The translations under genes were made by a program, and so were the position numbers. The notes beneath the pieces were generated by a model, which had not been told where the DNA came from, did no database searches, and saw only the letters and a program-made list of their open reading frames with translations. Positions 44,275-55,123 of a DNA stretch of 64,000 nucleotides are shown in pieces. Position 1 is the first letter of the stretch. Each line of letters starts with the position of its first letter. The stretch covers positions 1,674,001 through 1,738,000 of the forward strand of contig QYRS01000003.1 of the NCBI GenBank assembly GCA_006503535.1. The letters run 5' to 3'. The DNA is from Arthrinium phaeospermum. Its lineage: Eukaryota > Ascomycota > Sordariomycetes > Amphisphaeriales > Apiosporaceae.

Positions 44275-45226
44275 TTATACTGTGATTTTCGCCTCGCTCT
44301 TCGGTCCTCGAGTTCCGAAAATGGTGCTTCCTACCCGTACTTCACTGCTGCCCATGGCGATTGCGCCCTCAAAGTCCTCGCTCATGCCCATGCTCAGCTC
44401 CAGCTCCCTGTCCAAGCCCAACTCCTTGACGACCAAGTCGCGCTGGTCCCGCAAGCACGTGAAGTCCTCGTTTTCGTTTTCAGCCGTCGTAGCCACACTG
44501 CGAGCGATGGCGCCGATCGTCATGAGGCCCAGGAGGTTGAGATGGGGCGACTCCTCGACTAGCTTGCAGAGTGCCACCGTCTCTTGCCCTGGGGGGCAGC
44601 CGGACTTTGACTCTTCGCCCGAAGTGTTGACTTGGACATGGATGTTCAGTTTAGGGGCCTCTGGGTCTGTGGCGAGGAGTTTCCCGCGGTACTCATTGAG
44701 AACCTGGGCCTTTTTGGTGGTGTCGACACTCGAGACACAAAACAGGTTGGGGATCTTGGCCAGGTTCTTGCAGTGTCCTGTATACGTCATTAGCATCCAG
44801 GTCACAGCCCCAACACCGATTCCTATGCTTTTGCACACCGACCATCACTTACCTGACTGTAATCCACCAATGAAATGCCACTGTATGCTTCTAGGTAGGA
44901 GCTCTGCCTTCTGACTCAGTTCCTGGGCATAGTTCTCGCCGAAGTGCAAATGAGAAGTCGGCGGCTGAGATAAAGCCAGGATGTCGTTGGCGGGCTTCAG
45001 TTTGGAGACTGCAACCAGACGAACCTGAGTGTGGGTGTGTCAAAAGGTCAGTTCAGGGTCTGTTTCTTGATTTGTTCGTCCTGATAGTGTATCATGTAGA
45101 CAGTGTTTGTCAACCTACATTTCTACCCTTGGCTACTGCTGCAACACGCTCGCTTATTCCGGCGAGCTGGGATACCAGAGCTGCAGCTCTGGCAGGGTCA
45201 ACCTTCATCTCGGTTTCACTGGCCAT
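44275..45226 (-). CDS. PLP homeostasis protein (YggS/PROSC family)
   Basis: Binds pyridoxal 5'-phosphate and helps balance its supply to PLP enzymes; resembles the N-terminal barrel domain of alanine racemase but is not known to racemise. Exons 45226-45119, 45024-44853 and 44777-44275 give 260 residues, the usual size. Motifs are [10 protein letters not shown] with the PLP Lys at residue 44, [25 protein letters not shown] (joined across intron 3), [21 protein letters not shown], and [23 protein letters not shown] near the end. All introns have good donors (GTAGGT, GTAAGT) and restore the conserved motifs. Divergent from BCD1, with starts 478 bp apart. Confidence 0.94.
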
Positions 45227-45704
45227 CGTATGTGCAAATATGTATGATGACGAATCAGAGGAAATTTGGCAGATAGCTCAGAGCTAGTCAGGTATGTAGA
45301 CAGTCCGGTTCTACACAGGTGTAGGCAGATTATGTCTGGTCCAGATATTTGAATTCACAATGTGCTGGTATACTACCTATGCGTAGTTGTACTGGGTCAG
45401 GTGGTGAGTGGACGGATCATCATACTCTTGCTGGATAGCGGAACCACTTCCGTTAATGTTTGCAGTGCCGCATGCACCAGCGCGACAAACAGTGGGGCAA
45501 TTGGATTAGATTAAGGTGCTACCCAGAAAAAAGTACTAAACTTCACTGTTTGTATCTCCAGTACAGACCCAAACAGTCCATTGGTATCGGCCCTGGAATA
45601 ATTCTAATTTGACGTTGAACCAACGGACGAAGTCAATTATTGATCGCTTTTGTCGTTACTCCAGTCGCCATATACGGCCATCATCCCACCCACCTCGCCA
45701 AACG
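45227..45704. promoter_or_regulatory. Bidirectional promoter, PLP protein/BCD1
   Basis: The two ATGs are 478 bp apart and diverge, so this spacer must serve both genes, unless 5' UTRs overlap. No clear TATA box in either direction. Confidence 0.55.
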
Positions 45705-47027
45705 ATGGCCGACCCTCTCTTGACCTCGCTCTGCGGCATCTGCCACATGCGCGAGCCCAAGTACAAATGCCCCCGATGCTTCGCCAACACCTGCTCGCTC
45801 CCCTGCGTCAAGAAACACAAGAAATGGTCCTCATGCAACGGCGAGCGCGATCCCACCGTCTACGTGCCGCCGTCCCAGCTGCGTACCGACGCCGGCATCG
45901 ACCACGACTACAACTTCCTGACCAAGATCGAGAGGTCACTGGAGCAGACGGAAAAGCTGTTGGTCAGCGAGAGGGGCATCCTGCCCGACCTCTCACAGCA
46001 GCAGCAGCAAAACGACCGGTTCCATGGGCCCCCGCACAAGAAAGCACGTTTGAACAAGGGACAGAGTCGGGGCCGTACGACGCTCGACGGCGGCTCGCGA
46101 TCATGGGCGAGGGCAGCGATTGGCCGGCTACGCGCACTGGACATCACCGTCAAGCACCAACCATACGGCATGACCAGGCCGAAGAACAATACGACATCTT
46201 TCAACAAGCGAACGCAGTCCCTTAACTGGCAGGTCGAGTGGTGCATTCTCGGCCCGGCGACCTCCACCTCCACCGAGACCTCCCGCGTCCAGCCCGAAAA
46301 GCTGCTCAGCAAGACTCTCGACAGTGTGCCCATTTACCTCGGCTACGCCGACTGTCGCGAATATCACCGACGTTCGCAAATGTCCAAGAAGGAGAAAGAG
46401 CAGGAACGGAAGCAAAGGCAAAGTGACGACGCCGCGGAGGTGGAGGACGACGACACAAACGACAGTATTGCTGTTTCCGGCGGACAAGACTGGGAGAATT
46501 CAACCTGGGCAGCGGCGGTAGTACCCATCCAGGACAAGAGCGGCGTCTGGCACACATCGACGATACTAGGGGATCCGAGGAAGCCCAGCGACCGGCAAAG
46601 GCGCGCCGAGGCCACCAAAGACGACTACCAGTTCTATTACCACGTGCCCGGGACGCCTTCGCGCGAGGACCAGAAGCTCATACCCATCAACCCAGACGAG
46701 ACCCTCGCCTCTGTACTGTCTGGCCTGGAAGTGCTGGAGTTCCCCTCCATATACGTCACGCCAGCCAGCATGCGCCTCCCGCAGGGCTATCGACGGGCGA
46801 ACCGGCCCGCCAACAACAACAATAACAACAGCACCTCATCCCGAGGGGGCGCTCAACTTCCGCAGAAACGCAAAGGCGAAGACTTGGTTGAGTACGGCTC
46901 GAGCGAGGAAGAAGGCGAGATTGCCGATGAGAACGACACCGAGGAGCTGGGAAGCGACGTGGGGCTGGACCCGGAAGACGACACCACCAGTAGTTCCGGT
47001 TCTGATTCGGATGAGGAAATGGACTAG
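45705..47027 (+). CDS. BCD1: Box C/D snoRNP assembly factor with HIT zinc finger
   Basis: Homolog of yeast Bcd1/human ZNHIT6, a nuclear factor for stability and assembly of box C/D snoRNPs. The HIT finger sits at the N-terminus with the expected spacing C10-x2-C13-x8-C22-x2-C25-x4-C30-x3-C34-x3-H38-x5-C44 (LCGICHMREPKYKCPRC). A conserved body follows, with YNFLTKIERSLEQTEKLL, LNWQVEWCI and YYHVPGTPSREDQKLIPI. The C-terminal ~70 residues are acidic and Ser-rich and end DSDEEMD. I start at 45705 (MADPLL) because the finger follows directly; the same frame is open from 45609, which would add 32 residues. A single exon gives 440 residues. Poly-Gln (about 103-107) and poly-Asn runs are present. 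Confidence 0.92.
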   Translation: MADPLLTSLCGICHMREPKYKCPRCFANTCSLPCVKKHKKWSSCNGERDPTVYVPPSQLRTDAGIDHDYNFLTKIERSLEQTEKLLVSERGILPDLSQQQQQNDRFHGPPHKKARLNKGQSRGRTTLDGGSRSWARAAIGRLRALDITVKHQPYGMTRPKNNTTSFNKRTQSLNWQVEWCILGPATSTSTETSRVQPEKLLSKTLDSVPIYLGYADCREYHRRSQMSKKEKEQERKQRQSDDAAEVEDDDTNDSIAVSGGQDWENSTWAAAVVPIQDKSGVWHTSTILGDPRKPSDRQRRAEATKDDYQFYYHVPGTPSREDQKLIPINPDETLASVLSGLEVLEFPSIYVTPASMRLPQGYRRANRPANNNNNNSTSSRGGAQLPQKRKGEDLVEYGSSEEEGEIADENDTEELGSDVGLDPEDDTTSSSGSDSDEEMD

Positions 47028-47930
47028 GTACTGCCACAGCGACTGTAGCACGGGCTGTAAGAGTACTTACCAGAGCGGATTGCCTATGATATGCCAGATG
47101 TTTGAAGAGACCGCAGCAACCATGCCTGAGATCAGACGGCTTTATTGCTTAGAAATAATCTAATATGTACAAGTAGGAGTTCGTACGTAGTCCACTTGGG
47201 CAGTGCTTACTTACATGTACTTTGAATGATATGAGCAAAGAGATACCCTGACTTGTTTTCCAGTCCTTGAACCCAGCACGTGTACAAAGATATTGCAACG
47301 CTGCATCTCTAATAGTACTGTGAAAGGAGCGTCCAAAAATTCAGCATCGGATTCACTTGACAATGGGATATAGAGTCTGATTGACATTGGGAATAACGGA
47401 CTCCTGAAGGACTTACGCATACTACAATTCCAAGGTTACAACGACAAAGTCGCAACTATGCTCATGACATCAATACATCAACTGTTAAAGGAGCAATGGA
47501 TAGCTTGATATGGCGCTTGTATTAACCACTGTGGTGGCTCACTCAACTAGGTATGTACAAAGCGCTAGTTGGCTGTGTGCATCAAGACTATCTGGTGGAC
47601 TGGATTTCTCCGTGGTGTGTCTGCCATTCCATTACAAGCAGGGAAATCAAGTTGGTATCAGCGCACTCTCGCTCCTAAACCATATGCTTTCCCCCAAGTT
47701 TCCAAGGCTTCCCAAGCCTCGTTTTTAGATTTGATCCGTGACAACTCCTCGTAATCATCGTTAACGCCTTGTTTCGTTGTCATTGATCGTTCGTAAGTTG
47801 GCAATCACATCTGAGCCCTTCTCAGATTGTTGCCACATCTGCTGCGTCCATGCCATATTTTACACACTGTACAGTAAGACTGAAGAGTAGGTATGCGGTA
47901 TCGCTGAGTATGCAATGCCTCAAAAGACCA
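47028..47930. other. Convergent intergenic spacer
   Basis: About 0.9 kb, AT-rich, between the 3' ends of BCD1 (+) and SCD6 (-). No gene recognised. Confidence 0.6.
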
Positions 47931-50157
47931 TTACTGGGCTGGGCCCTGGGCTTCTCCACCTCTAGGTCGGAAACCACCTCGGCTGAAGCCACGGCCTCCA
48001 CGGGGTCCGCCACGACCGCGGCCACGGCCTCGACCACGGTAAGATCGGTAGCTGCCATCAACGCTGCCTTGACCGAAGGTTTCCATGTTCTTTCTTTGCT
48101 CCTCGCCGCGCCACTCACGGCCACCAGGCTTCTGGCCGCCGCTTTCAGATCGCTCCTTGGACTCGCTCGAGATGTTGTCAAAGAATGACCGTGTCTTGTT
48201 GTAAGCTTGGGCTACGGCAGGGTCTTCGTCTACTTCCTGGACCTCAGGGTCAGGTCCGGGTCCGTTCGGTGTCTCGCCGAGAGGCGAGCCAGCAATCGCC
48301 TCCTTGACTAGATCTTGCTTGTTGAACTTGGCATTGGCCACCTGGAAATCGAAATCGGTTTCCGGAACGTCAATTTTGCCAGCCCCACCAGCGCGGTTGC
48401 CCCTGCCACGGCCTCGAGTGCTAGGCCCACCTCGAGTAGTGGTAGCATTAACCCTCATCTCGTTGACCTTCTTGGTGAGATTGTCCATAGCATTTCCAGT
48501 TCCGTTAGGAGCAGGTTGCCCAGCACCAGGAGCCGCCGATGTATTCCCCAGTTTGGCCATCGCTACAGCCACAGCATCCTTCGCCTGCTGTGTCGCATCA
48601 CGAATACTTGCAGCAGACGGAGGGGCATTACCCGTCGTCGCGGGCTTGATAGAGGCCGCAGCAGCAGTTATCTGAGGTGCAGGTTGCCCTGAAGGACCTG
48701 CCTTCTGAGGGCCAGTGAAAGGAACAGCCGGTGTCACGCGGTTGTTGTTTCTTGGACCTGTGGGGACGTTCTTCTGCTGTTGAGCGACCTTAGCAGGACC
48801 GTTGGTGTTGAGCGACTGCGCAGTGGCTCTTACCTCCTCTACACTGGGCTTTGAGTCGACAGGTGGAGTGGGCGCCGGTGCAGACCCGGGGGGCGGTTGG
48901 GTAGCAGCCTTTTGTTCGGATGCCGCCTCGCCTTGTTGGGGGGTTCCAGCTGGCTTCGGTCTCTCAATGCCAGGAGGAGCCCCAGGTCCCGCACCAATCG
49001 GTGTAGGCTTATTACTATCCTGCTGTGGTGTTCCTCGCATGCCTTGACCAGGCGCGCCGGGGGCGCCGGGGGCGCCAGGAGGACCGTGGGGTCCGGGAGG
49101 GTAACCAAAGTTGTTCCACGGGCCGGGACCAGGTGGGAAGCCTTGGCCAGGAGGAAACCAGCCGGGAGGAGGGTAGTGCATGCCACCAAATCTTGGGTCC
49201 GGGACAGGGCCAGGACCAGGAACCGGACCAGGACCAGGAACCGGACCAGGACCACCGCGGCCACCCCAAGGGCCGGGACCAGGCGGGGGGAAGAAGCCAG
49301 GTCCAGGTGGTTGCTGGAACGGCGATGGGTAGCCGCCCTGGTTGTTAGGCCCAGGACCGGCATTAGGAGGACCTGGAGGACCTTGGGGGCCAGCTGGGCC
49401 AGCAGGACCGACGGGACGAGCACGAGCCTAAGCAGTAGTTGATCCATGTTAGCAATGTATTCAGTGCCCAAGTGATTGCGGTGCATGCATGGAAAACAAG
49501 GTTTGCTTCGTAGATCAGAAGGAAGGCAACGGAAATATCGACATGGAGTTTGTTTGCGCAATTCCGTCAAAATAGGTTTACATCCGAAATGTTTCATCAT
49601 ATGAAGCTGGTGTTGGTAGACAGGTGTGGAAGATGGGGCCAAACTTACACCGACAATGGCAGGGTCGTCCGGCACAGCGGGAGGCTTGTTCTCTTTGGAG
49701 CCAGGCCCCTCCTCGATGCGTAGATCCTTCACGTCGCTACCACGGAAGACGATGTACTCGTAAACTTGATCTGATGCCGGAAGCTCCTCCTCGGGGTTGC
49801 CTCTGCGCCCCTCGGTACCGTAAGATCTGACATTCTCGAGAGACACTGTCGACTCCTCCGAATTGATCTCGTGTAGTATGCCCGAGTACCTGAATGAAGG
49901 TGGCGAACGGTCAGTTGAAGGTCAGGGAGTAGAGAGAGCAGCGGAGAGAAAATACTAACCTGATATCACTCTTTGAAATGAGTGATATGCGCGAACTGCA
50001 ATGATGGAGTCAGCATCGATGCCACCAATTGCTCGCAAAGCTACACGGTGAGCTCCATGATAGATGGCTGACGATGCGGAGGCGGATGTAGCAAGCTACA
50101 CCAGCGACAACCTATGCTATGCTATGTTGAAGACACATACCCCAAGAATTCAGACAT
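47931..50157 (-). CDS. SCD6: Scd6/Lsm14/Sum2 mRNA repression protein
   Basis: mRNP protein of P-bodies that represses translation and promotes decapping with Dhh1 and Edc3-type partners. Exons 50157-50141, 49995-49960, 49889-49649 and 49427-47931 give 596 residues. The first two exons are only 17 and 36 nt; their splicing yields MSEFLGSRISLISKSDIRYS, the start of the Lsm14 domain, which continues through GILHEINSEESTVSLENV and YEYIVFRGSDVKDLRIEE. The middle is Pro/Gly/Ala/Gln-rich with collagen-like GPP and GAPG runs. Near the C-terminus are the FDF motif (TDFDFQVANAKFNK), the FFD box (YNKTRSFFDNISS), the TFG box (EEQRKNMETFGQGS) and RGG repeats. This is the full domain order of the family. 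Homologs in fission yeast are called Sum2. Head-to-head with TCF25. Confidence 0.94.
49211..49254. repeat. 18-bp coding repeat in SCD6
   Basis: Two copies plus a partial of CCAGGACCAGGAACCGGA on the plus strand, encoding Pro-Gly-Pro-Val-Pro-Gly on the minus strand. A second, GGGGGCGCC-type repeat (49056-49082) encodes GAPGAPGAPG. Confidence 0.8.
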
Positions 50158-51149
50158 TTTGCAAAATCTGAATGCGCAACGGAGCGCGATTTGTATGAAT
50201 GGGAGGAGGGAGGGAAAATGTAGGAAAGTAGAATAGAAAAGACAGAGTTTGTGGTGTGGGAAAATCAGAGAAGCCCGTGTGGATACATCTGGAGCTGGAG
50301 GAGGCTGATGAGTGGAAGAAATGAAAGATGTTCTGTTCTTTCCGTGCGGCGTGGGCTGGTGGTTGGGGCGGCCCCACCACAAAATTGAAAAAGCCTGCAC
50401 TAATTGGCACAATCAATCAGCTCCAAATGCATGCTAGAGTTAGGTAGGAGGTAGGCTAGGTGCTAGGCGTAGCTGTCTGCCAGTCTGCCATTCGGTATTC
50501 ACCCAGTCATGAATGGATGGGATGGGCGTGCAAACAACCAGGATGATTTTATGGATGTCTTCGGGCCAGTCGAATGACTTCTTTTATTTACACATCGACA
50601 GTACTGACTCGCAACTCGTCAGGAATAACATTCAATATTACGGAGGAAGCGCAATAAGATGTATCCATCTCTACCGTGCCAGTTGCTTGCTACCTACATA
50701 CTCTACCTACTTGCTACCAGCCACACTACCCACATTAGCAAAAGCGGGCAGCGAGCTGCTTGTACAGTGATACAACCCTGGTCATTCCGTATTTCGTAGG
50801 TACTTTGAGGATGACATGAATCAGGAGGAACAAAGTAAGTACATTTGTGTATGTATTGACGTACTGTATGTGTGATCAGTCGTTTTTCTAGTAGCAGTAC
50901 TCCGTACTGGTAGGTATGAAATAGTCCAGGCAGCCAGGGTGCATAGCTTACTAAGGTAACCTAACCCAAACACTTTTTTTTGTTCGCAGTATGACGCACA
51001 CCGGGCTCTTACTGCGATCTACCCCACCACAACACCACTACTTATCGCAACTTCTCCCACTTCCACCATAAGTGTTCCGTCCTGTTGTAAGACTCGGATG
51101 ACGACCAGTTTTTACGAATTGTCCAAAGCACACTCCCGAGATCGCGACC
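50158..51149. promoter_or_regulatory. Divergent intergenic region, SCD6/TCF25
   Basis: About 1 kb between two divergent start codons. Contains TACCTACCTACTTGCT-like tracts near 50690-50720 and A/T runs; no gene seen. Confidence 0.5.
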
Positions 51150-53399
51150 ATGTCAAGCAGGCAGTTACGCAAGCTGCAAAAGCAGAAAGAGCTGGAACAG
51201 CTGCAAGCCCGCACGCAAGAGGAAAGTGGATCTGAGAGCGAGGAAGCCCCGATACAGAAATCCAGACCAAGTGTTTTCTCCGGTTTCGCGGCTTTGGGTG
51301 GCGCCGATGAGGACGACTCCAACGATAGCGACAATAAGGGAGAAGAAGCCCCAGAGGAGGAGCCGGAAGTAGTTGAAGTCGTCAAGCCAGCCTCAAAGAA
51401 AAGCAAAAAGAAGAAGAAGAAGGCCAAGAAGGCAGTGGATGAGACCAACAACAAGAACGTTCCAACTGGTGGAAAGGCGACCGCCCCAGCCGACGATGCC
51501 GACGAGATTGACCGTGCGCTCCGCGAACTCAACTTGGTAGCCAAGTCAGCCAAGGATGGTTCCGTTTCTGGCCCTGCAACCGCTGCAGCTACGAAACCCT
51601 ACGAGCGTATCTGTGAGCTGCTGAGCCTTAACACTGTTCACCTACGGGCCATCAACGAGATGCGCGCCCTTTTCGGCCGTGAAGCGATGGCAGCAGCCGA
51701 GATGGAAGAGCAAGAAGACGAGATGAACCGCAACCGTCGTCGAAACCAGCGCCAAATGAGAGAGAATGTGGATCTAGAGACTTTCCTTAGAGGTATTCCG
51801 GGAAAGTCTCTACCCGAGGTCACCCTCCGTCGCAATCCGTTCTTGCCTGGCAAAGAGACATGGCCACGAGCAGCTACCGACGGGCTTACGATGAAGCAGG
51901 TGAAGGACGGGACAGTAGAAACAAAGTGTGGCACTGTCGAATTCGGCTTCGCACACGACCAGAACTACAACAATTTGGAGCGCCAATTCTTCGCCCTTGC
52001 ACAGATGTACGAGCCCATGCAGCTGGTGCATTTCTTGCATCGTCACCCCTACCACGTTTCCTCATTGATCCAGGTCAGCAAGATTGCAAAGCAGGATCAG
52101 AACTCGTCTCTGGCGGCGGATCTGTGCGAGCGTGCTCTGTTCACCTTGGGCCGCGTCTCGATATCTACGTTCCGCCAAAAGCTGGTGGAAGGCAAAGCGC
52201 GACTGGACTTCCGGAGGCCGGAAAACAGGCAATTCTGGCTCGCTGGATACCACTATCTGAAGAGCTTGGTCATGAAAGGCACTTACAGAACAGCCCTCGA
52301 ATGGACCAAGCTGATACTGAGCATGGATTTGGCCGATCCGTATGGTGTAATTCACTTCCTGCACCCCTTGGCCATCCGTGCGCATGAATCGAAGTGGTTC
52401 ATAGATTTCTGCGACTCGGAGGCGTTAGACGTGTGTGATACAGCGCAAGACTATATCCGGCAGACTCTGGTGCTTGCCCGTTTGCAGCAGAAAGACAACG
52501 CGGGTGCCAAAGCTCTCTTGGTCGAGGGCATGGAGCGTCTACCGTGGCTGTACAGCTCATTGTTCAAGGCCCTTGGGCTCGACGTCCCGCGTGCTATTTG
52601 GGGCACAGAGGCTAGAGACGAGCACGAGAACTTATTCACGGAGCTTTATATTCACCAGACAAAACCTCTTTGGGACAACACCCAGGCAATCGGACTGCTG
52701 AAAGAAGCTGCTGCGTTGGCCCAAAAGCCGCCAATGGATGCCCTTGGACGTCCGCCTATTGCTGGGCGGAATGTCGGCCGGTTCGTGTACCTGGACAATA
52801 CGCCTGCTCTCATGGGTCTGGTACCAGATGGAATGCTACACAGTTTCCCGAATTGGGACTTCGATCCGTTGCCGCCAGCCCAGGAAGAAAACATATTCAG
52901 CTATGAAACTCAAAAAGTCCAATGGACTCCTGACAGGGGTGCTGCCAGTAACCCTATGCTGGGTCCTCTGCCGAACGGTGTCGGTCGTCGCGAATTGGAA
53001 CAAATGCTGCAACAAGTCATTAGAGATGGCGCCCCCGAACAAGTCCGCCAAGCTCTCGAGGAAGCCCTTGGCCACAACGGCCAGGACGCAGACGTGGCCG
53101 GTGGGAATGGAATCGCAGAAGACGAGCCAGAGCAGGACGCCCAACAAGCCGGACTCTGGCAGAACTTGATGGGTATGATCTGGCCTGTACGAACGTTACA
53201 CGACGGAGACGACACTGATAGCGACGATGGGAGGTACATGGGTCCGGGTGGTTGGCCTAGCGATGACGATGACGAGGACGACGAGCTGCCGCCTCTGATA
53301 GCAGAGGAGGCTACTCAACCAGCAGATTCGGGAGGCGCGAGGCAGAGGGATCCAGATAATGATGATGATGACATGTCTCACCTGGAACCTGCACGATGA
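51150..53399 (+). CDS. RQC1: TCF25/Rqc1 family protein
   Basis: Homolog of yeast Rqc1 and animal TCF25 (Nulp1). Rqc1 is part of the ribosome quality control complex that extracts nascent chains from stalled 60S subunits for degradation. A single exon of 749 residues matches family length. It begins MSSRQLRKLQKQKELEQ, typical of the family, then has an acidic, Lys-rich linker (KKSKKKKKKAKK near 82-97). The conserved TCF25 region has AALGGADEDD, LNTVHLRAINEMRALFG, FEFGFAHDQNYN-like EFGFAHDQNYNNLERQFF, HRHPYHVSSLIQVS, and HFLHPLAIRAHESKWFIDF. The C-terminus is acidic and disordered. Expected in the cytosol at 60S ribosomes; the old name as a transcription factor is not supported for the fungal protein. 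Confidence 0.94.
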   Translation: MSSRQLRKLQKQKELEQLQARTQEESGSESEEAPIQKSRPSVFSGFAALGGADEDDSNDSDNKGEEAPEEEPEVVEVVKPASKKSKKKKKKAKKAVDETNNKNVPTGGKATAPADDADEIDRALRELNLVAKSAKDGSVSGPATAAATKPYERICELLSLNTVHLRAINEMRALFGREAMAAAEMEEQEDEMNRNRRRNQRQMRENVDLETFLRGIPGKSLPEVTLRRNPFLPGKETWPRAATDGLTMKQVKDGTVETKCGTVEFGFAHDQNYNNLERQFFALAQMYEPMQLVHFLHRHPYHVSSLIQVSKIAKQDQNSSLAADLCERALFTLGRVSISTFRQKLVEGKARLDFRRPENRQFWLAGYHYLKSLVMKGTYRTALEWTKLILSMDLADPYGVIHFLHPLAIRAHESKWFIDFCDSEALDVCDTAQDYIRQTLVLARLQQKDNAGAKALLVEGMERLPWLYSSLFKALGLDVPRAIWGTEARDEHENLFTELYIHQTKPLWDNTQAIGLLKEAAALAQKPPMDALGRPPIAGRNVGRFVYLDNTPALMGLVPDGMLHSFPNWDFDPLPPAQEENIFSYETQKVQWTPDRGAASNPMLGPLPNGVGRRELEQMLQQVIRDGAPEQVRQALEEALGHNGQDADVAGGNGIAEDEPEQDAQQAGLWQNLMGMIWPVRTLHDGDDTDSDDGRYMGPGGWPSDDDDEDDELPPLIAEEATQPADSGGARQRDPDNDDDDMSHLEPAR

Positions 53400-54702
53400 G
53401 TGGACAAACCGCCACGAGCTACGTAGTGGATAGACCCGAATATAGATAACGATGAAGACCACCCGTGTTTGTCCCCTTTTCGCTACTTGCTCCTAATTTA
53501 GAACTTGTCGGGGCATAAGTCGGGCTATTGATCCACCGGATTGTGCTACCGGCCCGTTCCGTTCTATCAATGGCAGCTACATACGACACAGTGGGTACTT
53601 GATCGACCAAGCTTTCTGGTGCACCTGGAGATGCGCAGTGTCAGCATGCAAGTGACGATGCATACCCAATGTACAGTGCCTATCATGCATACAAGCTTAC
53701 CTGCCCATCCGATACATACATCAGTTTTCAAGCCATTTAGAATTAAGCCGTCTGAAACCACTGCTCTAAGTATTAGGTTGCGCCTTGTTACAACAGCAAG
53801 GGCTGAACGATGACTTGTGGATGTTTCAGACCGCGCAAACTTGCTCATGTTTCAGCATGTAAGTGCTCCGGACGGGGGGTTATTTCACCACCAACCTCAG
53901 CCAACGCAGAAGCAAGCCCGGCCGAAACCACCGGAGATTGTCAGGTGTAATATGATCAAAGCTGAAGCGCTCAATCGGCCACCTGTACGCACAAGTTTGA
54001 ACTCATGATAACATCCATTGATTAATTTCTATATATGCGGGCGTTTATATTGCCTTTTCTAGGAGTATTCTGATACCTATGAGAAAGAACCCCACGATTC
54101 AAAAAGCACATGGCGGGGTAAAGGGTACCTATTGCGTCTGTCGCATTTGCATGACCATCAGTGACAGCCGGTAACCAACCAGATGCTCCTGTGGCAGCCT
54201 GTCAAGATTGCGAAGCAACACTATCGTTTGGAGGGGTGGCTAACGAAGATGGGGGAGGGGCACAAAGGGGAAGGGGACTGGATGCATGGGCCCTGCCGCC
54301 GCCCTGTTCCTTCGTGTTACTGGAACTGGAACGGGGGCATTGGAAACTTGCTCATCCGGATTATTAATGCCTTTCTTTCTCCCATGCGCCTGCCGCCATA
54401 CTTTACTTGGATCACGTAAAGACTAATGAGAAAAAGAGAGCAGGAAGGAAAGACGTGTCTTTTTGAAAGTGCATAAAGAGCCTGGTCGTGCCTGCTATAT
54501 TGCGACGAACTCTGTTTCTCTCTCCCAGTCTATTTCCACTATCTTCTCGTCGCCAACCTGACCATCTTCCATTGTGAACAACCCCGCAACGCCATATTCG
54601 GAAAGCAACCCTTACGTCGCCAACCATCAACACTTCCTACACTACATACCTGCACACTACTTCCACCACATACCCTTTGATATCCAACACACAAACACCA
54701 AG
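53400..54702. other. Intergenic, no gene seen
   Basis: About 1.3 kb between TCF25/RQC1 and ATX1, both on the plus strand. A pyrimidine-rich, CAC/CAA-rich leader (54580-54700) precedes the ATX1 start and is probably its 5' UTR. Confidence 0.55.
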
Positions 54703-55123
54703 ATGTCTGACCACACCTACAAGTTTGGCGTGCACATGAGCTGCGGTGGCTGCTCCGGCGCCATTGACCGCGTCCTGAAGAAGCTCGATGGTAAGCTCCT
54801 TATGCGTTCCTGGTTCCCCAATCGGTGTCGCTTCTTTCCCCCCTTTCCACTTTGCGCAATCACGCTACCCAAGAAGCACGAGGTTGCGGGCAGAGAGGAA
54901 ATTTGATATGAAATGACATGCGCTGACATCTTTTTCTCTTCCGCAAATTGTAGGCGTCAAGTCGCACGAGGTCTCGCTCGACAAGCAGGAGGCCATTGTC
55001 GTCGCCGAGCCCGGCCTTGACTACGAGACCGTCCTCCGTACCATCAAGAAGACCGGAAAGACCGTCAAGTCTGGCGAGGCCGACGGCGAGTCCAAGAGCA
55101 TCGAACTGCCCGATGCCGCATAA
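54703..55123 (+). CDS. ATX1: Copper chaperone Atx1
   Basis: Small cytosolic metallochaperone that delivers Cu(I) to the Golgi copper ATPase (Ccc2 type). Exons 54703-54790 and 54954-55123 give 85 residues. The intron splits the codon of the first Gly in LD-GVKSHEVSL (donor GTAAGC, branch CTGAC, acceptor TGTAG). The single HMA fold carries the metal site HMSCGGCSGAIDR (MxCxxC) and the conserved basic loop IKKTGKTV. A short tail (GEADGESKSIELPDAA) follows the fold. The start at 54703 is the ATG nearest the HMA domain; an upstream in-frame ATG (54574) would add an unlikely Tyr/His-rich leader. Confidence 0.95.

Noticed and set aside
48839..49846. Alternative minus-strand frame across SCD6 exons 3-4
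   Set aside because: It reads through intron 3 and runs in the wrong frame of exon 4; the spliced model keeps the Lsm14, FDF, FFD and TFG motifs.
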